NCBI GenBank assembly: GCA_903901015.1
Contig: CAIUPH010000066.1
Location: 18,105-82,104 of the forward strand
Direction: 5' to 3'
DNA length: 64,000 nt
From: Candidatus Bathyarchaeota archaeon
GTDB lineage: Archaea; Thermoproteota; Bathyarchaeia; Bathyarchaeales; Bathycorpusculaceae
The translations under genes and the position numbers were made by a program. Shown here in pieces: positions 26,636 to 35,140 of this stretch. The notes beneath the pieces are model-generated. The model was not told the DNA's origin. It worked only from the letters and a program-made list of their open reading frames with translations, and searched no databases. Each line of letters opens with the position of its first letter. The first letter of the stretch is position 1.

Positions 26636-26908
26636 CTAAAGCACAACAAAATTTTTAAATTCACTCTTAAACGGTCCATAACTGACGTCCAGGTTGGTTA
26701 CTTTTGCTTTAGGAGGACCCTCACGGCAATAGTTAACGAGCATCTTCACTGAGTGTTCTTCACCTTCAAAAACCGCTTCCACCCGCCCATCCATCGAGTT
26801 ACGAACCCAACCCGTAACACCTAAGGCTTGCGCCTCAGAAAGAGTGCTTTGCCTAAAATAGACCCCCTGAACCCGCCCAGAAACCAACACATGCGCTCTA
26901 ACTTTCAT
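26636..26908 (-). CDS. acyP: Acylphosphatase
   Basis: 90 residues, the usual length. The active-site loop GRVQGVYFRQ (Arg) and GWVRNSMDGRVEAVFEG (Asn) are both intact. It hydrolyses acyl phosphates such as carbamoyl or 1,3-bisphosphoglycerate. It converges with the previous gene with five bases between. Confidence 0.96.
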   Translation of the reverse strand: MKVRAHVLVSGRVQGVYFRQSTLSEAQALGVTGWVRNSMDGRVEAVFEGEEHSVKMLVNYCREGPPKAKVTNLDVSYGPFKSEFKNFVVL

Positions 26909-27175
26909 ACAGCATTCTTCGAATTAAAAGAAGAGATGGGGTTTAAAAATATGATTTATACAAAAAAAGGAAAAAAGGGCTGTTTACCATGGATCGATTT
27001 TTTCGCCTCTCTAGAAAATGGTTTTCTATATGCGATTTAAGCCGTTGTGGTTGCCCGTACACAGCAGCAATCCGCTAACAAATTCACTTTCACTTATCCC
27101 TCCGCTGCAGGAACCCGTCGGCGGCGGCTTTAATTTAAAAGAGTTTTTTGCCGATTAGCATGTTGGAGACTTAAA

Positions 27176-27514
27176 ATGTTTACGGGGAACTGTGGGAAAC
27201 TGATGGTTTATGCGTCAACCGGGGTTTTAGGTAGGGAACGGTTGGAATCAGTGAGGGCTGCTGCGAAGGAAACAGCTAAACGGTTGAACTTGGATTTTGA
27301 GATGGTGCGGTTTGAACGGGCATCTTCACCCATATACGTGTACTACGAAGAAAACAACTGTGAAGAACCCATACCATTATACTGCGACGAAGGCAAAATA
27401 ACCAATTTAGAAGAAATCAGCAATAAAATAAGAAACATGATGTTTGTCCTGTCATTTCACCCTAAGCATCTTGCGCTAAGGGAAATGAGACAGGAAATTC
27501 TCAAACTTTCCTAA
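27176..27514 (+). CDS. Hypothetical protein
   Basis: 112 residues, ATG start. An alpha/beta protein with a first strand-helix unit (LMVYASTGVLGRERLESVRA) and a cluster of acidic and Cys residues (YYEENNCEEPIPLYCDEGKI). I recognise no family. It converges with the next gene, overlapping by 14 bases. Confidence 0.6.
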   Translation: MFTGNCGKLMVYASTGVLGRERLESVRAAAKETAKRLNLDFEMVRFERASSPIYVYYEENNCEEPIPLYCDEGKITNLEEISNKIRNMMFVLSFHPKHLALREMRQEILKLS

Positions 27515-27842
27515 AACGGATCGCTTGGTTCTCAAGCACAACCTCGTAAACCTGGTTAACGTCAAAGGTTATGCATAGGCTATCATATTCCTGCTCGGTT
27601 AAGAACAAAATTATTTTTGGAGTCGCCATCTGTGTGCGCTGAGGCAAAAACGGCATCTGTGTCTGAAGCGCTTGCATGATGTCCTGCGCCATTTTGGCTT
27701 CGTCTGATTGTGGTCTAACGATGTAAGGGTTGACTTCCCGTTCTTCAAGAAGCTCGATTCTTTTACCGAGGTTACCGTCTAAATCTTTAGTCGATTCAAT
27801 TTTGTTAACTCTAACACGGAACAAGCGATTCACACTCTCCAT
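27501..27842 (-). CDS. Conserved archaeal hypothetical protein
   Basis: 113 residues. The N-terminus (LFRVRVNKIESTKDLDGNLG, then ELLEERE) is a small beta-rich fold, and the C-terminus (KIILFLTEQEYDSLCITFDV) another. It may resemble arcadin-1-type small proteins found with crenactin, but I would not insist on that. It stands alone. Confidence 0.6.
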   Translation of the reverse strand: MESVNRLFRVRVNKIESTKDLDGNLGKRIELLEEREVNPYIVRPQSDEAKMAQDIMQALQTQMPFLPQRTQMATPKIILFLTEQEYDSLCITFDVNQVYEVVLENQAIRFRKV

Positions 27843-27934
27843 ATGGATTAGACAGTCACAGATTTAATTGTTTACACCCACCGCTGAGCAGTTTACCCTT
27901 TAAAGGTGTTTTTCACTCAAGAAAGTTTGCCATG

Positions 27935-28534
27935 TTACTTGACTGATTTTTCAACGGTGGCATCCGGATTTGCCGTTTTCTTAATTTCAGCGATTCTCTT
28001 GTCGAGAACCCTTAGCTTGTCACGCATGGTTTTAACTGATTCAAAAAGGTGGTTTCGCTGGTGCTCAAGCTGTTTGAGGTTTTCTTCGCCGCCAGCTTTG
28101 TCCTCGAGAAAAGCCGAGAAAGGAGAATGAAAAGGAGGCATAGAAACGTCAGCTGCTTCGACGTTTAGGACGTCGCGGGAGAATTCGCGGAAGAGGCTGC
28201 CGATGTTGTTGAAGATTTCTGTTTGTTTGAGGATGGCGTGCCTGAGGATTAGTTCGCCTGATTGGGTGATTTTGTATACTTTTAATCTTCGGTTTTTCTG
28301 GGTTTCCCAGTGTCCTTTGATGTATCCTGATTTTTCTAGATCGCGAAGGATGGGGTAGACTCCGCCTGCGGTGGGTTGCCAGAAGCCTTTGGTGCGGCTG
28401 TTGATTTCTTTCATGATTTCGTAGCCGTGGGAGGGTTTTTTGTTGAGGAGGATGAGGACTCCCATTCGTATGTAGCCTTTTTGGGCTTCTTTCATCCAGC
28501 TAGCAGTTGTCTTGTCTTCGGAGTCTGTTGTCAT
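27935..28534 (-). CDS. PadR family transcriptional regulator
   Basis: 199 residues. The PadR winged helix (GVLILLNKKPSHGYEIMKEI, GVYPILRDLEKSGYIKGHWE) occupies 20-95, and a long C-terminal dimerisation helix follows (LKQLEHQRNHLFESVKTMRD). PadR regulators usually repress exporters and respond to toxic compounds. It is divergent from an ABC-2 exporter operon, with palindromes between them. Confidence 0.92.
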   Translation of the reverse strand: MTTDSEDKTTASWMKEAQKGYIRMGVLILLNKKPSHGYEIMKEINSRTKGFWQPTAGGVYPILRDLEKSGYIKGHWETQKNRRLKVYKITQSGELILRHAILKQTEIFNNIGSLFREFSRDVLNVEAADVSMPPFHSPFSAFLEDKAGGEENLKQLEHQRNHLFESVKTMRDKLRVLDKRIAEIKKTANPDATVEKSVK

Positions 28535-28544
28535 TAAGATTCAA

Positions 28545-28592
28545 AACTATATTGTAGTTGGGTAATACTTATATTTTACCGCAATATATTGC
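28545..28592. promoter_or_regulatory. Probable PadR operator and exporter promoter
   Basis: Between the divergent genes lie ACTA-tattg-TAGT (28545-28557), a TATA box ACTTATATTTTA (28567-28578) and the perfect 12-base palindrome GCAATATATTGC (28580-28591). The position fits repression of both genes by PadR; binding itself is inference. Confidence 0.6.
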
Positions 28593-28625
28593 ACTGAATA
28601 CTATTGCAAGAATGTGAAATCCAAA

Positions 28626-29651
28626 ATGGCAAATGAATCTATAATCCAAGTTGACCATCTTACAAAGATGTTCAAAAAATTTACAGCCGTAGACGACATC
28701 TCGTTCGACGTTAAAAAAGGTGAAATCTTCGGACTGCTGGGTCCAAACGGCGCAGGCAAAAGCACCACCCTGCGAATGCTCTCAACCTTGTCTAGACCTA
28801 CAAAGGGAACCGCCACCATCGGCGGGTTCGACACGGTAAAGAACGACACAGAAGTACGCAAACTAATCGGCATCGTATCTGAAAAAATGATTATTTACAA
28901 CCGCTTAACCGCAAAAGAGAACCTCTCGTTCTTTGGCAGCCTCTTCAACATCCCAAAAGACACGCTGAACAAAAGAATCGACGACTTACTTGAGCTTGTC
29001 CAATTGACCAAGTTCAAGGACGCTCAAGTCGGCACGTTCTCAACTGGCATGCGGCAAAGAATGAACGTGGTACGCGCCTTACTAAACATGCCCCAAGTCC
29101 TGTTTCTTGACGAGCCAACGCTGGGTTTAGACCCTCAGTCGTCAGTGGAAATCAGGGAATTCGTGAGAAAACTCAACCAGGAACAAGGAACCACCGTCAT
29201 TATAACCACACACATGATGCTTGACGCTGACTTACTCTGCGACCGCATAGCTATCATCGACCACGGCAAAATCATCGCCCTTGACACTTCAACTAACCTT
29301 AAAAAGATAATTTCAGGCGGAGACACCATGATAATAAAACTTGAAATAGCAAACCTAACCCCCACCATGGTAGCCACCGTAAAAGCACTCAGCTGCGCAG
29401 ATGCGGTAACCCAGGAAAACTCCACAACCCTGCACGTTATAGTCCACGGCGAAGAAGCTTTCGACTCAATTATTGATTCAATCAGAAAAACAAATGGAAA
29501 GATAACTTCAATGGCGAATCTGCAGCCTTCCCTCGAAGACGTATTCCTGCACATTACTGGTCACGAAGTTAGAGACAGCGCAGACCAAAAAATCAAGCAG
29601 GAACATGGTCCCGGGAAACGGTTTGGTGCGGCGCCAAGCAGAGTTAGGTGA
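28626..29651 (+). CDS. ABC transporter ATP-binding protein (DrrA type)
   Basis: 341 residues from ATG 28626; an in-frame GTG at 28614 is possible. Walker A GPNGAGKST, signature FSTGMRQRM and Walker B VLFLDEPTLGLDP are intact, followed by the H-loop THMM. A C-terminal extension (~230-330) is typical of multidrug-type exporters. It powers export by the permease encoded next (6 bases downstream). The PadR regulator is divergent. Confidence 0.95.
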   Translation: MANESIIQVDHLTKMFKKFTAVDDISFDVKKGEIFGLLGPNGAGKSTTLRMLSTLSRPTKGTATIGGFDTVKNDTEVRKLIGIVSEKMIIYNRLTAKENLSFFGSLFNIPKDTLNKRIDDLLELVQLTKFKDAQVGTFSTGMRQRMNVVRALLNMPQVLFLDEPTLGLDPQSSVEIREFVRKLNQEQGTTVIITTHMMLDADLLCDRIAIIDHGKIIALDTSTNLKKIISGGDTMIIKLEIANLTPTMVATVKALSCADAVTQENSTTLHVIVHGEEAFDSIIDSIRKTNGKITSMANLQPSLEDVFLHITGHEVRDSADQKIKQEHGPGKRFGAAPSRVR

Positions 29652-29657
29652 TAGAAC

Positions 29658-30842
29658 ATGACTGTACAAACTATTCTTCAACATAGCTTTAGAATCGCCC
29701 AAAAAGACTTAACTGAACTATTCCGAAACCGGCTCGGATTAGTGCTCTTAATCGTTATGCCGTTGTTCATGATGATTATGGTTGGCTTCATTTACCCGTC
29801 TAACGGCACAATCACGGGTTTGCAAGTTGGCGTAGTCAACGAAGACCAAGGTTATAACGGTAACACTAACGCAAGCTTAAGCTTCCTGATGGGTTTACAA
29901 GGGATTAATAATCAAACACACATGCTTGTAATGACCAACGTATCCAGCTTAGCGGACCTTAAGGATCAGGTGCAAAGAGGCGCCATAGAAGGCGGTATCA
30001 TGATACCCGCCAACTTCAGCCAGAGCCTAATGAGCGGGCAGCAAGGCACAATAATCATCGTCAGTGACGAATCCAACCCTCAGATATCTGCCACAATAAA
30101 AGGCGCTTTAACGGGAGTGTTCAACGTTATGAGCCAGCAGCTAGCCATTCACAACGTACGGCCATTGAACGCGACAAACTCGCTTGCAGTCGTACAGCCT
30201 TACAGCATACAATCTCAAGGTGTAGTTAACGGTAATCCAAGCTACTTTGACTTCATCGCGCCAGGCATCATGGCTATGACCGTGATGATGAGCGTTATGA
30301 CAGGCTTGCCAGTCGCTATCTCCCAGGAGAAAGAAGTCGGCACGATGGACGGCATGATGGTTGCGCCAGTAAACCGCCTCTCAATCCTGCTGGGCAAAAC
30401 AATTGCGCAGACGGGCAGAGGCTTAATCCAAGGAGTCATAATCTTGGCATTAGCAATCGGCATATTCGGAGTCGCCATACAAGGAAGCATCCTGCTCGTG
30501 TTTGCGCTGCTGCTGCTGGGTGTGTTTAGCTTCGTGGGCTTAGGCATAGTCGTAACATCCTTCACCAAAGACCAGGAAACCGCACAGATGCTCATGATGA
30601 CACTGATGTTCCCAATGATGTTCCTTGGCGGAGTGTTCTTCCCGATACAGCAAATGCCATGGTATATGCAAGACATCTCAAAGTTCCTGCCGCTAACCTA
30701 TGCTTCAAGTGCTCTACGGAAAGTCATGGTGCTGGGCGCAGGCATACCGCAGATATCCACGGAACTCATCGTACTGATAGTGTTCGGCGTAGTCATGATT
30801 GCCATTGCACTGCCAGTATTTAAGCGGATGATGATACGGTAG
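29658..30842 (+). CDS. ABC-2 type permease
   Basis: 394 residues. One N-terminal helix (LGLVLLIVMPLFMMIMVGFI), a large extracellular domain (~45-190), and five more helices in the C-terminal half with the family's GxFxPxxxMPxxxxxxSxxLPLTYA pattern near 325-350. It forms the membrane part of the exporter with the preceding ATPase; the substrate is unknown, but PadR control suggests a toxic compound or lipid. Confidence 0.93.
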   Translation: MTVQTILQHSFRIAQKDLTELFRNRLGLVLLIVMPLFMMIMVGFIYPSNGTITGLQVGVVNEDQGYNGNTNASLSFLMGLQGINNQTHMLVMTNVSSLADLKDQVQRGAIEGGIMIPANFSQSLMSGQQGTIIIVSDESNPQISATIKGALTGVFNVMSQQLAIHNVRPLNATNSLAVVQPYSIQSQGVVNGNPSYFDFIAPGIMAMTVMMSVMTGLPVAISQEKEVGTMDGMMVAPVNRLSILLGKTIAQTGRGLIQGVIILALAIGIFGVAIQGSILLVFALLLLGVFSFVGLGIVVTSFTKDQETAQMLMMTLMFPMMFLGGVFFPIQQMPWYMQDISKFLPLTYASSALRKVMVLGAGIPQISTELIVLIVFGVVMIAIALPVFKRMMIR

Positions 30843-30854
30843 GAACGAGAAACC

Positions 30855-31010
30855 TTGAGCACACTCTGTTCCAAATGCCCCTTTTTCCAGCTCGCGCCGC
30901 TTCTAAGGCGCAAAAACGCACGCAAACGCTGCCGCATCGAACCCCAACGCCAACTCCGAATCTACGAATGCAAAGACTACCCTGAAAAAAAGGGGCTCTT
31001 CCAAAAATAA
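30855..31010 (+). CDS. Small Cys-rich protein downstream of the exporter
   Basis: 51 residues from TTG 30855, 12 bases after the permease stop. It contains CSKC near the N-terminus and two further Cys (C26 and C39), with many Arg/Lys residues, and resembles a small zinc-binding protein. Only spacing and composition support it. Confidence 0.4.
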   Translation: MSTLCSKCPFFQLAPLLRRKNARKRCRIEPQRQLRIYECKDYPEKKGLFQK

Positions 31011-31018
31011 TTTTTTTC

Positions 31019-31060
31019 TTTTTTGTTGACCTGTTGAAAATGGAATTTAAGCTTTTTTAG
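31019..31060 (+). repeat. Dispersed short repeat, copy B
   Basis: Same ~40-base motif as 17112-17152 (TTTTTGTTGACCTGTTGAAA, then TGGAATTTAAGC). It lies directly before MITE-like copy 2. Confidence 0.6.
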
Positions 31061-31096
31061 CCCTTTTCCCTGCACCCTTCTTTTCCAAAGTACTGA

Positions 31097-31312
31097 TTTT
31101 CAACATGCTAATGTGTTTGTTTTGAGCCAATACTGACCTACCCCCTATAGGTTTCAACATAGATATCCTATTTGGATCTGAGGGGTGTGTAGTATTCTGT
31201 TTTTTGGTGGTTTGTTGCTTTTTTTCTGTTACTCTAAAGTTGCCCGTCAGGAAAGTTAAACAGTGAAGAAAACACAAAACCGAATTGTGCACAGAGCTCG
31301 GATCCAAATAGG
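31097..31312 (+). repeat. MITE-like repeat, copy 2
   Basis: Core 31167-31312 (146 bases) runs from CCTATTTGGATCTGAGGGG to CTCGGATCCAAATAGG, with perfect 12-base ends CCTATTTGGATC/GATCCAAATAGG. Here the outer arm is on the left (CTACCCCCTATAGGTTTC, about 31137-31155), the reverse complement of the right arm of copy 1. It shares the AACATGcTAATG stretch (31102-31113) with copy 3. Confidence 0.9.
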
Positions 31313-31431
31313 TTGGGCAGAATCTGCAATTTCAAGAAAAAACAATCGTATTTCGCTGTTTTTTTGTGATTAGTCCCGTTACGGTTTTATATTCTACTAT
31401 CAGCATAGAACAGGAAAAGAAGAGATTGCTC

Positions 31432-32874
31432 ATGTCTGATACTGGTGTAACCGTAAAGAAAAGCGAAGACTTCTCAGAATGGTATGTTCAAGTCGTTTTG
31501 AAAGCTGAACTTGCAGATTACGCGCCCGTGAAAGGCTGCATGATTATCCGCCCCGACGCCTACGCGGTCTGGGAGAAAATCCAAGAGGTTGTTAACCAAA
31601 AAATCAAAGCCACTGGGCACAGCAACGTGTATTTCCCGATGTTTATCCCTGAGAGCTTCCTCAAAAAAGAAGCCGAACACTTCGCTGGCTTCACCCCCGA
31701 AGTTGCGTGGATTACTCAGGGTGGAGATACGCCGCTTGAAGAGAGGTTGGCGGTTCGACCTACCAGTGAAACCATCATGTACGCTATGTTTAGCAAATGG
31801 ATTCGCAGTTGGCGCGACTTGCCATTGAAGATTAACCAGTGGTGTAACATTGTGCGCTGGGAAACTAAGGCGACGAAGCTGTTTTTGCGTACACGCGAGT
31901 TTCTCTGGCAGGAAGGACACACTGCACACGCAACCGCGGAGGAAGCAGAGGCGGAAGTATTGTACGCACTCGGCGAATACAAGGACATAATGGAGAATTA
32001 CCTGGCTATTCCAGTAGTCGTTGGCACCAAGAGTGATAGCGAAAAATTCGCGGGAGCCCTCTATACCACCGCGCTCGAATCCATCATGCCCGACGGTAAA
32101 GCGTTGCAGATGGGAACCAGCCACAACCTCGGCCAGCACTTCGCCAAGGTGTTTGATGTGAAGTACATTGGTGAAGACAAGCAGGACCACTTTGTTTGGC
32201 AGACCAGCTGGGGCATCACCACAAGGCTCATCGGCGCCATGATTATGGTTCACGGCGACGACAAAGGCTTAGTGATGCCGCCGAAAGTTGCACCAACACA
32301 GGTTGTCATCGTTCCAATTCCATTTAAGGGACTTGAAGCTGAAGCAATCGCGGCCAAAACCAAGGAAATCGCTGGAGCACTCAAAGCCAAAGGAGTCAGC
32401 GTTATTTTAGATGACCGCAACGAGTACACGCCAGGCTGGAAATTCCACCAGTGGGAACTCAAAGGCATCCCAATCCGCATCGAGCTGGGTCCACGAGACC
32501 TCAAAGCGGGCCAAGTGGTCATGGTTCGGCGGGACACTGGGCAGAAGACGCCGGTCGCTGAAGCAGACATCTCAACTACCGTGGAGAAACTGCTGCAGGA
32601 AATCCAAGATAATCTCTTCGCGAAAGCCAAAGCCATCCTCCAGGACAAGACCACTTCAGTGCAGAGCTATGACGAATTCAAGAAAGTGCTCGGAGAGAAA
32701 GGTGGATTCATCAAGGCAGCATGGTGCGGCAGCCCCGACTGCGAAGCCAAAGTAAAGGACCAAACAGGCGCCACCATCCGCGTGCGACCCTTCCAGAAAG
32801 AAGAACCGACCAGAGACTGCATCGTCTGCGGGCAGAAAGCCAAGGAAACCGTGTACTTCGCAAGGTCGTACTAA
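31432..32874 (+). CDS. proS: Prolyl-tRNA synthetase, archaeal type
   Basis: 480 residues from ATG 31432 (the frame is open to 31366, but AAGAAGAG is the binding site for this ATG and a TATA box ACGGTTTTATAT lies ~50 bases before). Class II motifs are intact (FPMFIPESFL, RPTSETIMY, INQWCNIVRWE, FLRTREFLWQEGHTAHAT). The C-terminal zinc module has CGSPDC and CIVCGQ and ends in Tyr (FARSY), as in the archaeal/eukaryotic form. It charges tRNA-Pro. Confidence 0.97.
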   Translation: MSDTGVTVKKSEDFSEWYVQVVLKAELADYAPVKGCMIIRPDAYAVWEKIQEVVNQKIKATGHSNVYFPMFIPESFLKKEAEHFAGFTPEVAWITQGGDTPLEERLAVRPTSETIMYAMFSKWIRSWRDLPLKINQWCNIVRWETKATKLFLRTREFLWQEGHTAHATAEEAEAEVLYALGEYKDIMENYLAIPVVVGTKSDSEKFAGALYTTALESIMPDGKALQMGTSHNLGQHFAKVFDVKYIGEDKQDHFVWQTSWGITTRLIGAMIMVHGDDKGLVMPPKVAPTQVVIVPIPFKGLEAEAIAAKTKEIAGALKAKGVSVILDDRNEYTPGWKFHQWELKGIPIRIELGPRDLKAGQVVMVRRDTGQKTPVAEADISTTVEKLLQEIQDNLFAKAKAILQDKTTSVQSYDEFKKVLGEKGGFIKAAWCGSPDCEAKVKDQTGATIRVRPFQKEEPTRDCIVCGQKAKETVYFARSY

Positions 32875-32877
32875 ACT

Positions 32878-32905
32878 CCCAAAACTTTTCTTTTTTTTCC
32901 TTTCA
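32878..32905 (+). terminator. T-rich terminator after proS
   Basis: Runs of T on the plus strand directly after the proS stop (CTTTTCTTTTTTTTCC) fit an archaeal factor-independent terminator. No hairpin is needed in archaea. Confidence 0.5.
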
Positions 32906-32997
32906 TTAAATTCTCAGCTTAAAACACGTGAATGTTGCATTTACATCAAAAATAAAGCATAATCTTTTCTTTAACCTTCCCAAATAAGGTTCAGAGA

Positions 32998-33783
32998 TTG
33001 CCTGCCCTGGCTATAGACAAGCAAACTAATGAACTGAAAAAGAAAATCTTCGAGTTTCACCAGAGTACACATGGCACATTAGCAAATAATCAGGCAATCT
33101 CCGATCCAAAAGGCGACTATTTCCAGTATTCACGGTATCACGGTATACTGGAGGAATTCGGTAATCTTTCTTTTCAAAACTTTTTAGACGTGGGCTGCGC
33201 CGAAGGCATGTATCTTTTAGCCGTGAAAAACAGGTGGCGGCAATGCGATGTGTGTGGCGTCGATTTTTCTTCGGCTGGACTTAAAAAAGCGAAAGCTTAA
33301 AGCAATCACTCTGAGTCTTTGACCTGTGCGGATGCAGCGCATCTTCCGTTCAAAGACGGCTCTTTCGAGCTGGTACTGTGCTCGAAAACCCTTGAACACA
33401 TCGTCGATGATGGTGCAGCCATCAGGGAACTGAGAAGAATCTGCGGTAATGCATGCGTGATAACGGTTCCTTCTTTTAGCAGCCAAAGGGCGAAAACACA
33501 CTTTAAACCCGATGTAAACTGCACACGCGATTCCCACCTGCGCAAGTACCTTCGAAGCGACCTTGAGGACACGTTGGGCGGCTTGTTTGGAAAAGTCACT
33601 ATCTGCGATTTATCCTCTTGGTATCTCTCATCCGCAGGTATACTCATGCACATGTTCCTTCCCAAACGTGTCGCTTCAGGATTCGGTTATTTCTTTAGCA
33701 AATTTGCAGCTCTCGACTACCGCTTAAGCAAGGCAGGAGCACATGGGTACTCGTTCATCTGCATCTGTAAAACTGCAACTTGA
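32998..33783 (+). pseudogene. Class I SAM-dependent methyltransferase interrupted by an in-frame TAA
   Basis: The frame from TTG 32998 gives motif I (FLDVGCAEGMYLLAV) and motif II (VCGVDFSSAGLKKAKA), then meets TAA at 33298-33300. The very next codons continue in the same frame with motifs III-IV (LTCADAAHLPFKDGSFELVL, SKTLEHIV) to 33783. Apart from the stop, the fold is continuous at ~261 residues. The 3' part could restart at TTG 33319. The partner substrate is unknown. Either a nonsense mutation, a sequencing error, or readthrough. Confidence 0.75.
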
Positions 33784-33895
33784 CCAGCGAACGCAACTGC
33801 GTCTATCTTTAGTGCATAGCGGTATGCTTGTGGGTTTCACGTTAGGAACGTTTATTTTTTGGGGACGCAAGTGTTCTGGTTACAGGTAAGCAGCT

Positions 33896-35128
33896 TTGGC
33901 GAACATTAAAGTCACAAAACGAGCAAGCGGCATCGAATACGCTATACGCGACGTCATAGTCCACACTAAAGACCTCATTAAAAACGGCAAAAAAATCTAT
34001 TACCTAAACATCGGCGACCCCGCGGCTTTTGACTTTAAGACTCCGCCAAGCCTCAAAGAAGCACTGTGCAACGCGATTGCCAAAGAAGACAATTACTACT
34101 CGCCTTCTGAAGGTCTTCCTGAACTCAGGCAGGCTGTAGCAAATAAAGAGAAAAAAATCAACAACGTCGACATCACAGCCGACGATGTCCTCGTAACTGA
34201 AGGCATCTCGGAGGGCATCCAAATGCTGTTGGGAGCCATCGTGGAGAAAGGCGACGAAATCCTCTTTCCAGGACCAACCTATCCACCCTACATTTCCTAC
34301 ACTAAATTCTTCGACGGCACCCCAGTCTCGTATGAAACCATCGAGAAAGAAAATTGGCGACCCAACATAGACGATTTACGCAGCAAAATAACATCTAAAA
34401 CCCGCGCCATAGTCATCATCAACCCAAACAACCCCACTGGTTCAGTGTACGACCGAAAAACCCTCAAAGAAATGCTCGACATAGCCGGCGAACATGGCTT
34501 GCCAGTGTTCAGCGACGAAATCTACGACCAACTCACCTATGAGAAGCCGTTTGTAAGCGCTGCAAACGTGGCTAAGGATGTTCCTGTGGTTGGGTTAAAC
34601 GGGTTCTCCAAAGTTTACCAGATGACGGGTTGGCGACTTGGTTACATGTACTTTAAGGGTGAAGGCAAAACGCTTGACGCACTCAAGGACGGCGTGGAGA
34701 AAGAATGCAGAATCCGCATCTGCGCCAACACACCCGTACAGATAGCTGCGACAGCTGCACTCAACGGTCCCCAAGACTTCGTCAAAGACATCGTTGAAAG
34801 ACTCAGACAACGACGGGATTTCAGCTGGAAACGCCTAAACGAAATCGAAGGCATCAGCACAACCAAACCTGAAGGCGCCTTCTACATCTTCCCAAAAATC
34901 GAAGGCATAGGCACACGATGGAAAAACGACATGGACTTTGTGGTTTCACTGCTCAAAGAAACAGGCGTCCTCATCGTGAACGGCTCAGGATTCGACCCAG
35001 TCTACGGCAAAGACCACGCACGCATAGTTTTCCTGCCGCCATGCGAAGAACTCGAAGAAGCCTACGCTGCACTGGAAAGATTTATGAAGAAAAAACAGAA
35101 AGGCCGCGGCCACGTAGGCTACGGTTAA
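33896..35128 (+). CDS. Alanine/aspartate-type aminotransferase (fold type I)
   Basis: 410 residues, TTG start after AGGTAAGC. NIGDPAAFDFKTPP at the start, YSPSEGLPELRQAVA, INPNNPTGSVY and SDEIYDQL are class I/II signatures. K239 in NGFSKVYQMTGWRLGY binds pyridoxal phosphate. The sequence is closest to archaeal alanine aminotransferase-like enzymes, but the amino acid is inference. It converges with ilvE with 12 bases between. Confidence 0.92.
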   Translation: MANIKVTKRASGIEYAIRDVIVHTKDLIKNGKKIYYLNIGDPAAFDFKTPPSLKEALCNAIAKEDNYYSPSEGLPELRQAVANKEKKINNVDITADDVLVTEGISEGIQMLLGAIVEKGDEILFPGPTYPPYISYTKFFDGTPVSYETIEKENWRPNIDDLRSKITSKTRAIVIINPNNPTGSVYDRKTLKEMLDIAGEHGLPVFSDEIYDQLTYEKPFVSAANVAKDVPVVGLNGFSKVYQMTGWRLGYMYFKGEGKTLDALKDGVEKECRIRICANTPVQIAATAALNGPQDFVKDIVERLRQRRDFSWKRLNEIEGISTTKPEGAFYIFPKIEGIGTRWKNDMDFVVSLLKETGVLIVNGSGFDPVYGKDHARIVFLPPCEELEEAYAALERFMKKKQKGRGHVGYG

Positions 35129-35140
35129 AAAAAATTCTTT

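Noticed and set aside
31474..32253. Minus-strand frame of 259 codons inside proS
   Set aside because: Antisense shadow of proS; the sense frame carries all synthetase motifs.
33298..33300. Recoding of a stop as pyrrolysine in the methyltransferase
   Set aside because: The codon is TAA, not TAG, and no recoding context is visible.
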